A stretch of 16,728 nucleotides of DNA from Holophagales bacterium (GTDB taxonomy: Bacteria > Acidobacteriota > Thermoanaerobaculia > UBA5066). The notes under the pieces were generated by a model. That model was not told the origin of the DNA. It saw only the letters and a program-made list of their open reading frames with translations, and did no database searches. Below, piece by piece: positions 1 through 9,128 of this stretch. The position numbers and the translations under genes are program-made. Position 1 is the stretch's first letter. Every line of letters starts with the position of its first letter. The DNA lies in NCBI GenBank assembly GCA_016714815.1, contig JADKBZ010000034.1:1-16728 (forward strand), written 5' to 3'.

Positions 1-450
1 GGTCGTCCTTCCGGACCAGGACGTTCGCCGGCTTTGACGTCGCAGTGGAGGATCCTCGCTCGCGTGCGCGGGCGTCGAGGGCGTCGCCCAGCTGGTGGAT
101 CCAGGAGACGGCCCGCGCGAACGGGATCGGCGCGAGCCGACCATCCGGTCCCTGAGCGTCTCGTCGAGGTAATGGTATGACGAGATAGGGACGCTGTCCT
201 CGTCGCCGTAGTCGAAGACCGGAAGTGATGTTGGGGTGATCGAGCGAGGCGACGAGCGCCGCGCCTCGTTGGAACCGCTCCCGGAGACTGCTGTCCTGGA
301 GGTGAGAGTGGTGAGGATCACCTTCACGGCGGTCGGTCCGCCCGAGGCGCTCGTCCACGGCCCGCCAGGACTCGCTTGCCATCCCCCCCCTGCCCGAGCA
401 GCCCCTCGAGGCGGTGGCGGCCGGAGCCGGCGTCCTCGGAAGGTCAGGCG
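1..450 (-). CDS. PknB-type serine/threonine protein kinase, N-terminal part (cut by window edge, frameshifted)
   Basis: Reading the minus strand with frame corrections gives the N-lobe of a Hanks-type kinase. A glycine-rich loop (LEGLLGQGG, about 415-385) comes first, then the ATP-binding lysine in AVKVIL (about 331-314), then VASLDHPNI (about 250-225), a hinge-like VFDYGDED, and the catalytic loop LHCDVKPANVLV (about 55-15). HCD replaces the usual HRD, with Asp, Lys and Asn kept. The activation segment and everything after it lie beyond base 1. At least four indels break the frame, so the start (about 440-480) cannot be fixed and the alpha-C glutamate is unclear. It would phosphorylate Ser/Thr on unknown partners, usually as a membrane or cytosolic signalling protein. 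It lies directly downstream of a secreted propeller protein on the same strand. Family assignment is firm; the gene boundary is not. Confidence 0.7.
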
Positions 451-475
451 GGAACCTCGCGGGAGACGCGCGCTT

Positions 476-3400
476 CTATCTTCCTGACAGACGATGACGA
501 TCCGGTGCGAGTTTACCCACGCTCCTCAACACGGGATCCGAGGAGATCATCGCCTGGAAGCTCCTGTCCGACGTGACGGCGTCGTTCAGGACCCCGTAGG
601 CCAGGAAGGTGTCGTCCCCGCGATCCGGCGGACGACCGCGGTGAATCGTTTCACCGGGAGGCGGGGGCCCTGGCGAGGGCGTGGACGCGGGACCACTGAC
701 CCAGTCTCCGGGCAGGAGCTTGACCGTGAGCGGAGATCTCGCCATGGCGCCCGTGTCGGCGCGTCGTAGAGGCGCGCCTCGAGCGTGATCCGGGATAGCT
801 CCGACCCTCCCCTGGGTGTTCAATGGGCTGATGGCGAGGGGTTCTGAGCGGGACGGAGTCGTCCTGGGAGGAGCTCCCGGCACTAGCGCCGAGGTCTGGG
901 CGGCCGCCCTCTTGGCGACGGCGGGACAGAAGAGCCTGAAGGCACCCCCCGGTCGCGAAGTGGACGCAGCGTTCGGCGCTGTCGTCCGGGCGAGTGACGA
1001 CCGTGGAGGGCGCGTCGAGCCCGGTCAGGTACCGGAACGTCACCGGCCGCGTGCTGGCCTGCGCCGCGTGGTCGTCCTTGCGGAATCTGCATCCTGTGGG
1101 AGCGCAGGTACGAGAGGACGTCGGGGATCGTCACCTGCTGGTGCGCCGCGAGGTCGACCGTCACGACGGGGATTCCCGTGATCTCGCCGGAGTTGGGCGC
1201 CGGGCGGTAGACGATCGGCGGGCGTCGCGACGGTGCCGTCGTTCACGAGGGTCACGCGGGGTTTTAGTGCGAGCCCGCCTCGCCGTGGACGAGTGACGAC
1301 CGGGACGATGAGTGTCCGGCCCGCGGCGAGCTGCCGGGACGGAAGGCGGGGCAGTAGCTCCTGTCCGAGGTCTAGGCGTCGTTGACGACGCCGTAGGCCG
1401 CGAACGCGCTCACGCCTGCCGTCCGCCGGATACGCGCGTAGCCGTAGAGCGCCGTCGGGAAGGCTGGCGAGGCCTGTAATGCCGTTCCACTGCGTCCATT
1501 CGCCCGGCAGGAGCGTCCGACGAGAGGCGCCCGTGGCGACGCCCGCGGCGGAGTAGACCGGCACCGAGAGCTCGATCGGGCTGCCGCCGCGGCCCGGGAC
1601 GTGGACCGCCGCGAGGTTCGATCAGCGAGTCCCCGCTCACCGAGCGGAGGCCGGAGACCGTCAGCGCTTCCTCCTCGGCCGCCTCGAGGTCCGACGGCGC
1701 GCCGTAGAAGAGCCCGAAGGTGTTGCTGGACACGGACCTCGTGTAGGTCCGGGCGATGAGGTAGGGTGTCGTCGACCTTGCCCGGCGCGTCCCAGTCCAG
1801 CGACGCTGCCGGCGACCGGAGCGCTCCGGCGTCGCGACGGGAATCGACATCCTGAGCGAGCGGAGATAGGCGAGGGCGTCGGTCGCGCGGATTTCACGCC
1901 CGGCGGGAATCGGGTCAGCGAGACCGAACTGCGCCTGGCATTCCACCGACCCGCGAAACTGGCGGCGGGCGCGTACCAGAGGCTCAGGGTGAGATCGGTC
2001 GCGGCCTGGGAGCCGATCACGAGCTCCGAACCGCGCTCCGCCTGAACTGACGACGTCGAGAACGACCGGGAGCGTCCGTGCCTGGAGAAGACGTCGGCTT
2101 CCACGCCCCGTGCCCGGCCGTACCGACGAGAAGGGTCTCGAAGCTCTGCCTGTCGACAATTCAGGTGAAGGACTGCTTGATTGGATGCACTGGCAGTTTA
2201 GCTGCCAGCTTCCCGCTTCACCCTCCGTCCCGCTTCGCCGCGAGCCCCCGCGCGCCTGCCGCCGCCCAGAGCCTCCTTTCCAGCCACGTCGAGCGCTGAG
2301 AGGACGGCGCTCGAGTTCAGACCGGCGGAGTCCTGACGAATCGCGCTGCCCGCTGGACGGCGATAGACACCCCCGTCGCGAGCCCGGCGAACGTTGTCGT
2401 CTCGTCGCCTCCCAGCGAGGCGACGAGCCCTGCGGACGGCAGTCCCGCCGGGAGACTCTCCGACCACGACCCGGTCCTTGCGTGTAGAGCCCCTCGACCA
2501 TCGCGGCCCAGAGGCCGCCGCCGAAGGCGCGGACGAGGTTCACCGTCCCGTCCCCCTGTCGCCGAACGCGAGCTTCGGCTCCACGAAGAGCCATCCAGGC
2601 GAAGGAGGCTGCCTCACCGTGCCGCCGTAGACCGTGGAGCCCCAGGACGCGAGGGTCGGGCGCCGCCTGCGTGCCGAGCCCCCGTGGCGGGTGAGACCGT
2701 CGATTCGGTCACGAGGTACGGTCTGGGTAAGCCCGTCGCCACGACCGCCTCGATCGTCGCGGACGTTGTCCTCGCGACGGGCCGTCGCGTCGCCGCAGCC
2801 GTCGGGCAGGAGGGCAACTCGGGCCCGTCCCGCAGGCCTGGCCCGCCGCCGGTCGGGCCAAGCAGGAACCGATCCCCCCCTCCCCCCGCGCGTCTGCCGC
2901 GCTGCCACGCACCCGCCTACGAGGCCGCCGTGCCGCCGAGGGCGGCGACGTCCGCCACGCACGGCGGCGGGGTAACCGCTTGACGGGGGCCAGGCGCTTC
3001 CGGAACCGATGGGAGCAGGGCCGCCGGCAGGCTTGACGAGGAGCTCAGTTTCCGGCCTCGAGGAACGCCTAAGCGCCACGCGGCAGGATCCCGAGGAGTC
3101 CGGAAGCTCAGCGTCGGAGATGCTCCTGGCGAGGACGCCGCGTCGGCCGTCCTGGCGCGAAGCGCGCCTCCCGTCGTCGTGAGGCGCGGACGTCGTGCCC
3201 CTGAACGCGGGCGTCCGCCACTCAGGCGCCGCCCCACCAAGAGGCGTGACGTTCGTCCCGCTCCAGAGCGTGCCGCCGGAAGCCGCGAGCGCCCGGAGCC
3301 GCCTCCCTGAGCCGACGCCGCCGAGGAGACGCCCAACCCGAATCCGGTCCATCGGGCGGCGCTCCCGGTCGAGAGCCGACGACGAGGCCCTCGGAATCGG

Positions 3401-3899
3401 GAAGCATCGACGTGACGAGGCCGACGCCCGGTGACGGCGCGGCGGCCTCCACCTGAAGCGCCCGCCTCCGCCAGGCGCCGAGGCCGCCGGCCCAGAGCGT
3501 CCCCACCGCGTCCACCGCGACCGTCGTCGGGAAGGCGACCGGCACGGCAAAGGGCATCTCGATCCAGCTGCCGGGCCGCGGAGCGCCTGCAACGCCTCGC
3601 CCGTCGCCGCCGGAACCTCGTCCCCGAAGACGCGAGCGACGACACGGGCGGGCCGGAAAGGCCGTCGAGCCCCCGGCGTCGAGAAGTGGAGCGGAACACT
3701 CGCTTCGCCGTTCCGGCCCAGACGTCGCCGCGACAGGGCGAACGCGCGGACGTCGGCACCGTCTGGCGGGCCGGCCACGCCGGGCACGAGCGCTGCACCC
3801 CCCGCCCCCGGGCCCCCCCCGAGGACCGCCGCCCGCGACGACGAGAACTCCGCGTTCGCTGCGATCCGTCTCCCGGACTCCGCTCCCGTCACGTCGCAT
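476..3899 (-). CDS. Large secreted protein: beta-propeller repeats followed by two tandem beta-rich modules (many frameshifts)
   Basis: A single gene of about 1,140 codons can be followed through roughly twenty frame changes. The ATG at 3,899 has a GAGGAG ribosome site that overlaps the stop of the preceding yraN gene. The N-terminal half carries propeller-like strands: GDVWAGTAKRVFRS, VGTLWAGGLGAW (3,471-3,516), GGTLWSGTN, GGGLWAAMVEGLY and LLVGTAGHGAW, the last near 2,110. These resemble two-component-regulator propeller or BNR-like blades. Two modules follow. The first opens with LPVVLDVVSSGGARF (about 2,070) and closes with AFAAYGVVNDA (about 1,400). The second opens with LIVPVVT (about 1,310) and closes with FLAYGVLNDAVTSDRSF (about 610-555). 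Such modules occur at the C-terminus of acidobacterial exported proteins; ligand and role are unknown to me. A TAG lies in frame at the end of module 1. It could instead be two genes, but strong sequence continuity near 2,090 argues for one. Confidence 0.6.
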
Positions 3900-3909
3900 C
3901 GAACGCTCC

Positions 3910-4315
3910 TCAGTTCCAGTCGACCTCTTCCCGCCGTTCCTCGATCGCCACGACGTCGAACCGCACGTCGCGCGAAACGCCGGACGGGTTCTCCGCGAGC
4001 CAGGCGCGGGCCGCCGAGAGGAGCCTCCTCCTCTTGACGGGAGTGACCGCCTCGGCCGGCGCCCCACGGGACGCGTCGCGCCGCTCACTTCACCTCGACG
4101 AAGACGACCCGCCGGTCGTCCCCGCCACGAGGTCGAGCTCCCCGCCGGCCGGGACGTTCCCGCGCAACGACGTCGAGCCCTGCTCCTCAGGAAGAGGGCC
4201 GCTTCGTCCTCGCCGGCGCGCCCCTTCGGTGTCGTCGCGGGTCGCCCGAGGACGGCGACGCGGTGGTCCGGGCGCCTTCGTCGCGAGGTCGAGCTCCGAG
4301 AGACGGTCCTTCCAC
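3910..4315 (-). CDS. yraN: UPF0102 / YraN-family protein (frameshifted)
   Basis: Frame-corrected minus-strand reading gives the family order: GEDEAALFLRSRG (about 4,215-4,180), then GELDLVAG and DDRRVVFVEVK (about 4,140-4,090), a RLLSAARAWLAENP helix (about 4,030-3,985), and VRFDVVAIEE (about 3,970-3,940) before the stop at 3,910-3,912. The E-LD-VA...FVEVK pattern is the nuclease-like core (restriction-endonuclease fold) of UPF0102, whose cellular role is not settled. Length, about 130 residues, fits the family. The start is uncertain because no good ATG is visible; a GTG near 4,310-4,320 is possible. Its stop overlaps the ribosome site of the propeller gene, so the two are probably co-transcribed. 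It diverges from the zinc-ribbon gene at 4,345. Three or four indels break the frame. Confidence 0.7.
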
Positions 4316-4344
4316 CGGGGGCACCGGTCGAGGATAATCGACCG

Positions 4345-4641
4345 ATGGACGACGTCTTCGTAATCGCGTGCCCCGACTGCGAATCCACGCTGAAGATCGA
4401 CCGCGAGACCGGCGCGTGATCTCCCACGAGCCCGCGGCCGCGAAGCGCAGGCTCGGCTCGATCGAGGAAGCCGCCGCGGGATCGCTCGCCGCACGAGAGA
4501 GGCCAAGGACTCCCTTCGCCGCCTACGTGGAGCGGGGAGAAGCACAAGAGCGAAATCCTCGAGAAGACCTTCCGCGAGGCGCTCGAGAAGGCCCAGAGAG
4601 GAGCCGCGGGGCGCCCGCGAAGCCCGTCCGACGACGACTGA
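4345..4641 (+). CDS. Small zinc-ribbon protein with charged helical tail (frameshifted)
   Basis: The ATG at 4,345 opens MDDVFVIACPDCESTLKID, with a CxxC pair (ACPDCE) that looks like half of a zinc ribbon or rubredoxin-like knuckle. A missing base after GETGA-type residues creates an early TGA at 4,417. With the base restored the protein continues VISHEPAAAKRRLGSIEEA, then a long charged helix (AAYVERGEKHKSEILEKTF, REALEKAQRG) and an acidic SPSDDD end at 4,641. Total is about 99 residues. I recognise the layout (CPxC head, 'tGavi.he' turn, Lys/Glu-rich helix) as a small conserved protein of unknown function seen in Acidobacteria and related groups. Only one CxxC is visible, so metal binding would need a partner or a dimer. 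It is convergent with the small membrane protein ending at 4,736. No function is assigned. Confidence 0.6.
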
Positions 4642-4735
4642 CCTCCGCCGCGCGACCGCCAGGTGCGAGCCCGGGAGCCGGCGTTCCCCGCGTCGTATCT
4701 CCCAGGGGTGCGGGGGATCGCGAAACCCCGCGTCA

Positions 4736-5037
4736 TCACAGGTCCGTCTTGTTGATTGCCAGAGCAGCCTGCCGATCACCGCGAAGAGGGCGACCGCGAG
4801 GAAGATCCAGACGTCTCCACATCGGCCACTGGTTCCGTAGGCTTCTGCACCTTCCAGTAAGTCGAGAGGAGACGAGGACGAGGGCGACCAGGACGCGCCC
4901 CTTCCAGAACACCCGCCGCGCGTCGGCCGACCTCTGGATCTGGAGGTGAAGCTTCTCGATCGAGGCCTGGCGCTTGCGCTCTCGATCTCGCGCCTGTGGG
5001 CCTTCATCCCGTCGGTGACGAGCTCGGGACGCGCCAC
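4736..5037 (-). CDS. Small membrane protein with basic coiled-coil-like N-terminus (frameshifted)
   Basis: The likely GTG start at 5,037 lies 15 nt after the stop of the Fe-S oxidoreductase on the same strand. Across frame changes it reads VTDGMKAHRREIE, then RQASIEKLHLQIQRSADAR (charged, probably helical). A hydrophobic stretch VLVALVLVSS follows near 4,875 and a clear membrane helix VWIFLAVALFAVIGRLLWQ near 4,810-4,755. The end is uncertain; a TGA at 4,736-4,738 is the nearest plausible stop in one frame. With about 100 residues and two membrane segments it could be a small accessory protein co-expressed with the oxidoreductase, but I do not recognise a family and assign no function. At least two indels are needed to join the pieces. 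Confidence 0.45.
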
Positions 5038-5052
5038 GGGACGGGTCGCCTC

Positions 5053-7242
5053 TCACTCCCCCGGCGGAGGGGCTGGACTGGGCGTTTCAGCTTCTTCTGT
5101 CGGCCCCGTGACGTACGGGTTCGACGGCGGCCTTGAGCCGGGCTTCTTCGGATCCGCCCCATCGCCTCCCTCGGGTCCGCCCAGCCCGCTTCCGGCTCCC
5201 GGGTGCGCCGGAAGCGGGGCCTGGGCGGCGAGCTCCAGGACGTCGAATGGCTGGGTCTTCCCGACATCTCTCCGTCTGGGCGTTCCCCAGCATCACCCAT
5301 GCAGAACGGGCACGAGACGCCGACGCGAGGTCGGCCCGGCCGGCTCGATCTCGGCGTAGCCGCGCCCGGTTGATCCGGGTGCCGATCTTCTCGTCGCCAC
5401 CTCCGCCCGCAGCCGGCGCCACAGCAGAGGCCCGTTCTTCCCGCTGCGGGAAGCTCCGTCAGCGTGAGGCCGGGAATCGCCGCGAGGACCTCCGCGGCGC
5501 GTCGTGGACGTCCTTGCTGGCGGCCGAGGTAGCAGGCGTCGTGGAAGGAGATCGTTCTTCGCGGGCTCGCCGCCAGCTGCACGCGCCCTTCGGCCAGGAG
5601 CGGGCGACGAGCTCGGTCCCGTGGACCACTCGAACTCCCCGCCGAAGTCGGGGTACCCGTTGCTCAGCGTGTTGAAGCAGTGGGGGCAGTTCGTGACGAT
5701 CCGCTTCACGCCGTAGCCGTTGAGCGTCTCGACGTTCTGCTGGGCGAGCGTCTGGAAGAGGTACTCGTTCCCGAGCCGGCGGGCCGAGTCCCTGCTGCAC
5801 GTCTCCTCGGAGCCGAGGATCGCGAACTTCACCCCTGTCGTGGAGGAGCCAAGGAGGGCAAGGGAGACCTTCTTCCCGCGGTCCTCCGTACGAGCCGGCG
5901 CAGCCGACTCCAGAAGAGGACCTCGACGAGGCCCGCTCGGCCTCTTCCATCGCCCCGAGGACCGGGATCTCGAAGTCGAGCCCGGACGTCCAGGCGTCGC
6001 GGTCGGCCGCCGGAGGTTCCACGGGTTCCCCTGGCGCTCCATGCCGTTGAAGGCGGTCTGCGCCTTCCTTCGGGAAACCCTCGCTCCGCTCGAGGACGAG
6101 GTGGCGGCGCAGCTCGACGATCTTGTCGGTGTAGGTATCGTCACGGGGCAGGCCGACTCGCAGTAGCGGCAGGTCGTGCAGGCCCAGATCGTCTCCTCGT
6201 CGACCCAGCCGCCGATGAGGGGCTTCCTCTCCTCGAGCCTCGCCTCGGCGGCCTCGTCCGCGCGCCCTTCCGCCGTGTCGACGAGGTCCCCCGCCACGGT
6301 GTAGAGCGCCGTCCGGAGGTCCTTCATGAACCCCTTCGGCGAGAGCGGCTTGCCGGTGAGGTGCGTCGGGCAGACCTCGCGGCAGCGCCCGCACTCCGTG
6401 CAGGTGAACATGTCGAGGCGCTGCTTCCAGGTGAACTCCTCCACCTTCGCGACGCCGAACTTCTCCGCCTCCGCGGCCTTCTCGATGTCGACCGTCGGAG
6501 CTTCCCGGGGCGTCGAGCTTCCGGAGGAAGATGTTCGGGAGAGCCGTGAGGACGTGGAAGTGCTTGGCGAACGGGAGGTAGTTCAGGAAACCGAAGACGG
6601 CGACGAGGTGCAGCCACCAGCAGGAGAAGTAGATCGCCTGAGCGCCCCGGGGACACGCCCGCCAGGAGCGCCGAGAGCGCCGTCACCGGCTCCGCACGCC
6701 GACGCGTGCCTGGGGTCATCGAACATCGCGGCGCTGGCCAGGAGGTCGGTCGCTCAGGAGGAAGCCGATCAGGCAGAGAATGAACCCCGGCGTCGAACGA
6801 CGGGTCGAGCCGCTCCTGCCGGAAGAGGTAGCGCCGCCCAGGCGAGGAGGACCCCCGCGAACGTCGTCACGAGGACGACGTCCTTCAGCAGGGAGGTAGG
6901 CCTGCCAGACCCCGGAAGGGAGGAACGGCATCCCGGCCGTCGGGAAGAGCCCTCGAGGACGAGCGACAGCGTCCGACCGAGAGAACGACGAAGCCGCTGA
7001 AGATGAGCATGTGGTAGAGGCCCGCGTAGCCGCTCCCACCACATCTTCTTCTGGGAAGATTCCGAGCCCGGAGGCCCTGGAGCCGGTCGAGAGGCCGGTC
7101 CCACCGCACTTCGTCGGGCCGCCGATCGTCATGGGCTGCCACCTTTCCGCGGGGCTGTAGGCGAACGTCGCGATCGCGGCCAAGGGACCAACGCAAGAGG
7201 AGGGTCCCCGGGACCCCAAGCAGGGGGTTCGGTCGGCATCAT
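5053..7242 (-). CDS. Membrane-bound Fe-S ETF:(mena)quinone oxidoreductase, EMO/EtfD type (frameshifted)
   Basis: Frame-corrected, this is about 729 residues, the usual size for the family. The N-terminal third is NarI-like with membrane helices around AGLYHMLIFSGFVVLSV (about 7,020-6,970), LLKDVVLVTTFAGVLLAWAA (about 6,890-6,830), GFILCLIGFLL (about 6,780-6,750) and a FSCWW-LHLVAVFGFLNYLPF stretch (about 6,630-6,570). Two 4Fe-4S motifs follow, CTECGRCREVCP (about 6,405-6,370) and CTTCRYCESACP (about 6,180-6,145), then two CCG domains. CCG 1 carries TNCPHCFNTL (about 5,695-5,665) and CCG 2 carries HDACYLGR, LCCGAG and CPFCM. The C-terminus ends PSPAPPPGE before TGA at 5,053-5,055. The family takes electrons from EtfAB and reduces menaquinone. 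etfBA lies 3.7 kb upstream on the same strand, which supports the role. The double ATG at 7,237-7,242 gives the best start. At least eight indels are present. Confidence 0.8.
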
Positions 7243-7294
7243 CAGGAAAGGATAGCGCAGGGAGAGAGGTTTCGAGCCCCCGAACCCGGGTCCG

Positions 7295-7305
7295 GCAGGA
7301 CCTGC
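7295..7305. promoter_or_regulatory. Perfect 11-nt palindrome in the divergent intergenic region
   Basis: GCAGG-A-CCTGC is a perfect inverted repeat in the 129-base gap between the oxidoreductase start (7,242, minus) and the secreted-protein start (about 7,372, plus). Its place fits a shared operator, but short GC palindromes are common in DNA this GC-rich. I see no convincing -35/-10 pair on either strand here. Confidence 0.2.
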
Positions 7306-7371
7306 GCCGCGGGGTGTATCTTCAAGCCTAAGTTTCGAAGGCCCAACGAATCCGGCGGGATCGGAGCCAGG

Positions 7372-8952
7372 CTGAGAAAGACCGCGTCGTTCCTCGTTGT
7401 CGCCGTACTGCTCGCGCTCGCCGCGGTCGCCCGCGTCGCCGCGAGTACGGGTGCCGCGGCGCTCGCTGCGTCCGTGGAACCGACTCTGGGGCGGACCGGG
7501 CGCGAAAGGGGGGGGCCCAGGGCCCCAGGTTCGACACCATCGTCTACGTGACCAGCGCCGCCCCGCCGCCGGCGCCGTCGACTTCTGACCGGCGGGAGAT
7601 CGTCGCCACCGTCCCCTTCACGGTCCCCGCCAACGGCGTCGCGCTCATCGCGGCCCCGGCCGCCCTCTCCGGCAGGGGAGCGTTCGCTCTACAACGTCCG
7701 CTCCGACGCTGCCCGACGGCCTGGTCGGAGACCGTACAACGACTCGTCCTCGGGGCGGTTCAGCGTCAGCCTCGCGGGCGGCCGGGCCCTCTCCGAGCTG
7801 CTCGTCCGGGGGCGACGAGGCAACGGCGGCGGCGCGGACGCCTCGTCGTCCACCGAGCCTGGGCGGGCCTGGCCCAACGTCGGCGTCGTCTGCGGCGGCA
7901 TGGCCACGCAGTCCTGCCGGGTCGAGGTCGCCGTCTTCGCGCGGGCCCTCGTGGGCACGGGCATCGTCGAACCGACGCCCGGCGGCGCGCCCAGTCGTCC
8001 TCGCGGCGCCGCGAAGGTGAGCATCACCGGCGTCGGCAACGACCTCCCGGCGAACGGCTCCGTCTCGTCGACGGTGACCGCCAGCGGCGACTTCGTCCTC
8101 ACCGCGACGTCTCTCACGGGCCAGTCGGCGGTCCGGCCGCTGCAGGTCACGATCACCCCCTCGGTCCCCGCCCCGACGCCCGCCCCGGCGAACGTGACGG
8201 CCGCGACGAGCGGGGTCACCACCGGGGTCCTCCCCTGCGGGACGGGCCCCGTGACCGTCGAGTTCGTGAAGCACGAATCGTCCGGGTCGACCTTCACCGT
8301 CCAGGGGACCTCCTGGGTCTACACGGCGGGCGTCACTCCCGGAACCGACATCGTCCGGATCACGGCCACCGGCTCCTGCGGCACCGCGAGCGCCGACTTC
8401 ACCGCCCACGTCGTCCCGCCCGGCGCCGCGCGCGTCGTCCGCTTCGAGTCGATCCCCGAGCGCGGCTGCGGGGCGACGACGAACATCCTCCTCTCGTGGG
8501 AGACCGAGAACGCCCTCGGCGTGACCGTCAGCGGCTTCGACGACTTCTTCGTCGCCAACGGGGGCGTCGAGGACACGATCACCGGAACCACCAGCTACAC
8601 CCTGACCGCCCGTGGCCGCGACGAATCGACCGACTCGGCCACGCTCACCATCCCGGTCGACCCCCAGCTCTACTTCCCGATCCTGAACCCCGGGGCGGCG
8701 AACGTCGCCGGCGGCACGGCGGTCGTGATCAACGTCGATCCCGCTTCCGTCCCGCTCCTCACCGGCGTCCGGTGGACGGTCGTCCAGAACAAGAGCGGCT
8801 TCTCCTTCTCCCCCGACCCGGTCACCGCCGGCCGCTTCAGCTACCGGGCCGGCGCCTACACCGGCGTCGACATCATCCGTTTCCTCTGGGTCAACGGCTG
8901 CGGCATCGGCTACACCGACTTCACCTCGAGCGTCACGGGACGGACGTTCTAG
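7372..8952 (+). CDS. Secreted beta-sandwich (Ig-like) protein with signal peptide; first 500 bases frameshifted
   Basis: From about 7,372 the sequence reads LRKTASFLVVAVLLALAAVA, a typical signal peptide: basic start, hydrophobic core, small residues at the end. No ATG is present. A CTG sits five bases after GGAG, so the start may be a miscalled ATG. Three or four frame changes follow (pieces VPFTVPANGVALIAAPAAL, GRFSVSLAGGRALSELLVRG, NVGVVCGGMATQSCRVEV). From 7,900 the frame is open and clean to TAG at 8,950-8,952. This part is rich in Thr, Ser, Gly and Val, has a proline linker (PSVPAPTPAPANVT) and at least two repeated sandwich units sharing a 'DIVRITATGSCGTASADF' / 'DIIRFLWVNGCGIGYTDF' pattern, each with one cysteine. 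It is probably exported and extracellular; ligand unknown. Confidence 0.6.
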
Positions 8953-8978
8953 CCGCTCGCGAAAAGTCCCCAGACGAC

Positions 8979-9006
8979 GAAAGGGCGGCCGCGAGGCCGC
9001 CCTTTC
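8979..9006 (+). terminator. Strong GC hairpin terminator after the secreted-protein gene
   Basis: A perfect 12-bp stem (arm 8,979-8,990 GAAAGGGCGGCC, partner 8,995-9,006) closes a GCGA tetraloop, 26 nt past the stop at 8,952. The arm ends in TTTCC and is followed by CATTTCC, so the U-tract is weak. The AAA/TTT flanks make it workable in both directions. It would separate the plus-strand gene from the minus-strand intron that ends at 9,038. Confidence 0.75.
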
Positions 9007-9081
9007 CATTTCCTCGGAGGTCCGGGGAGTGGCCCGGATCGGGATAGGGGGCAGCGGTAGGTGACCGCCGCTCCCCTCCCA

Positions 9082-9116
9082 CACCACCGGACATGCGGGT
9101 CCGCATCCGGCGGTTC
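9082..9116 (-). ncRNA. Group II intron domain V (catalytic hairpin)
   Basis: The minus strand reads GAACCGCCGGATGCGG, ACCC, then GCATGTCCGGTGGTG: a 34-35 nt hairpin with the short tetraloop and offset bulge of domain V. The CGC near its 5' side matches the class C form of the catalytic triad (AGC in other classes). It is followed at once by TGTGGGAGGGGAGCGGCGG, the 5' arm of domain VI. Confidence 0.75.
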
Positions 9117-9128
9117 GGTCGGTTGAGG

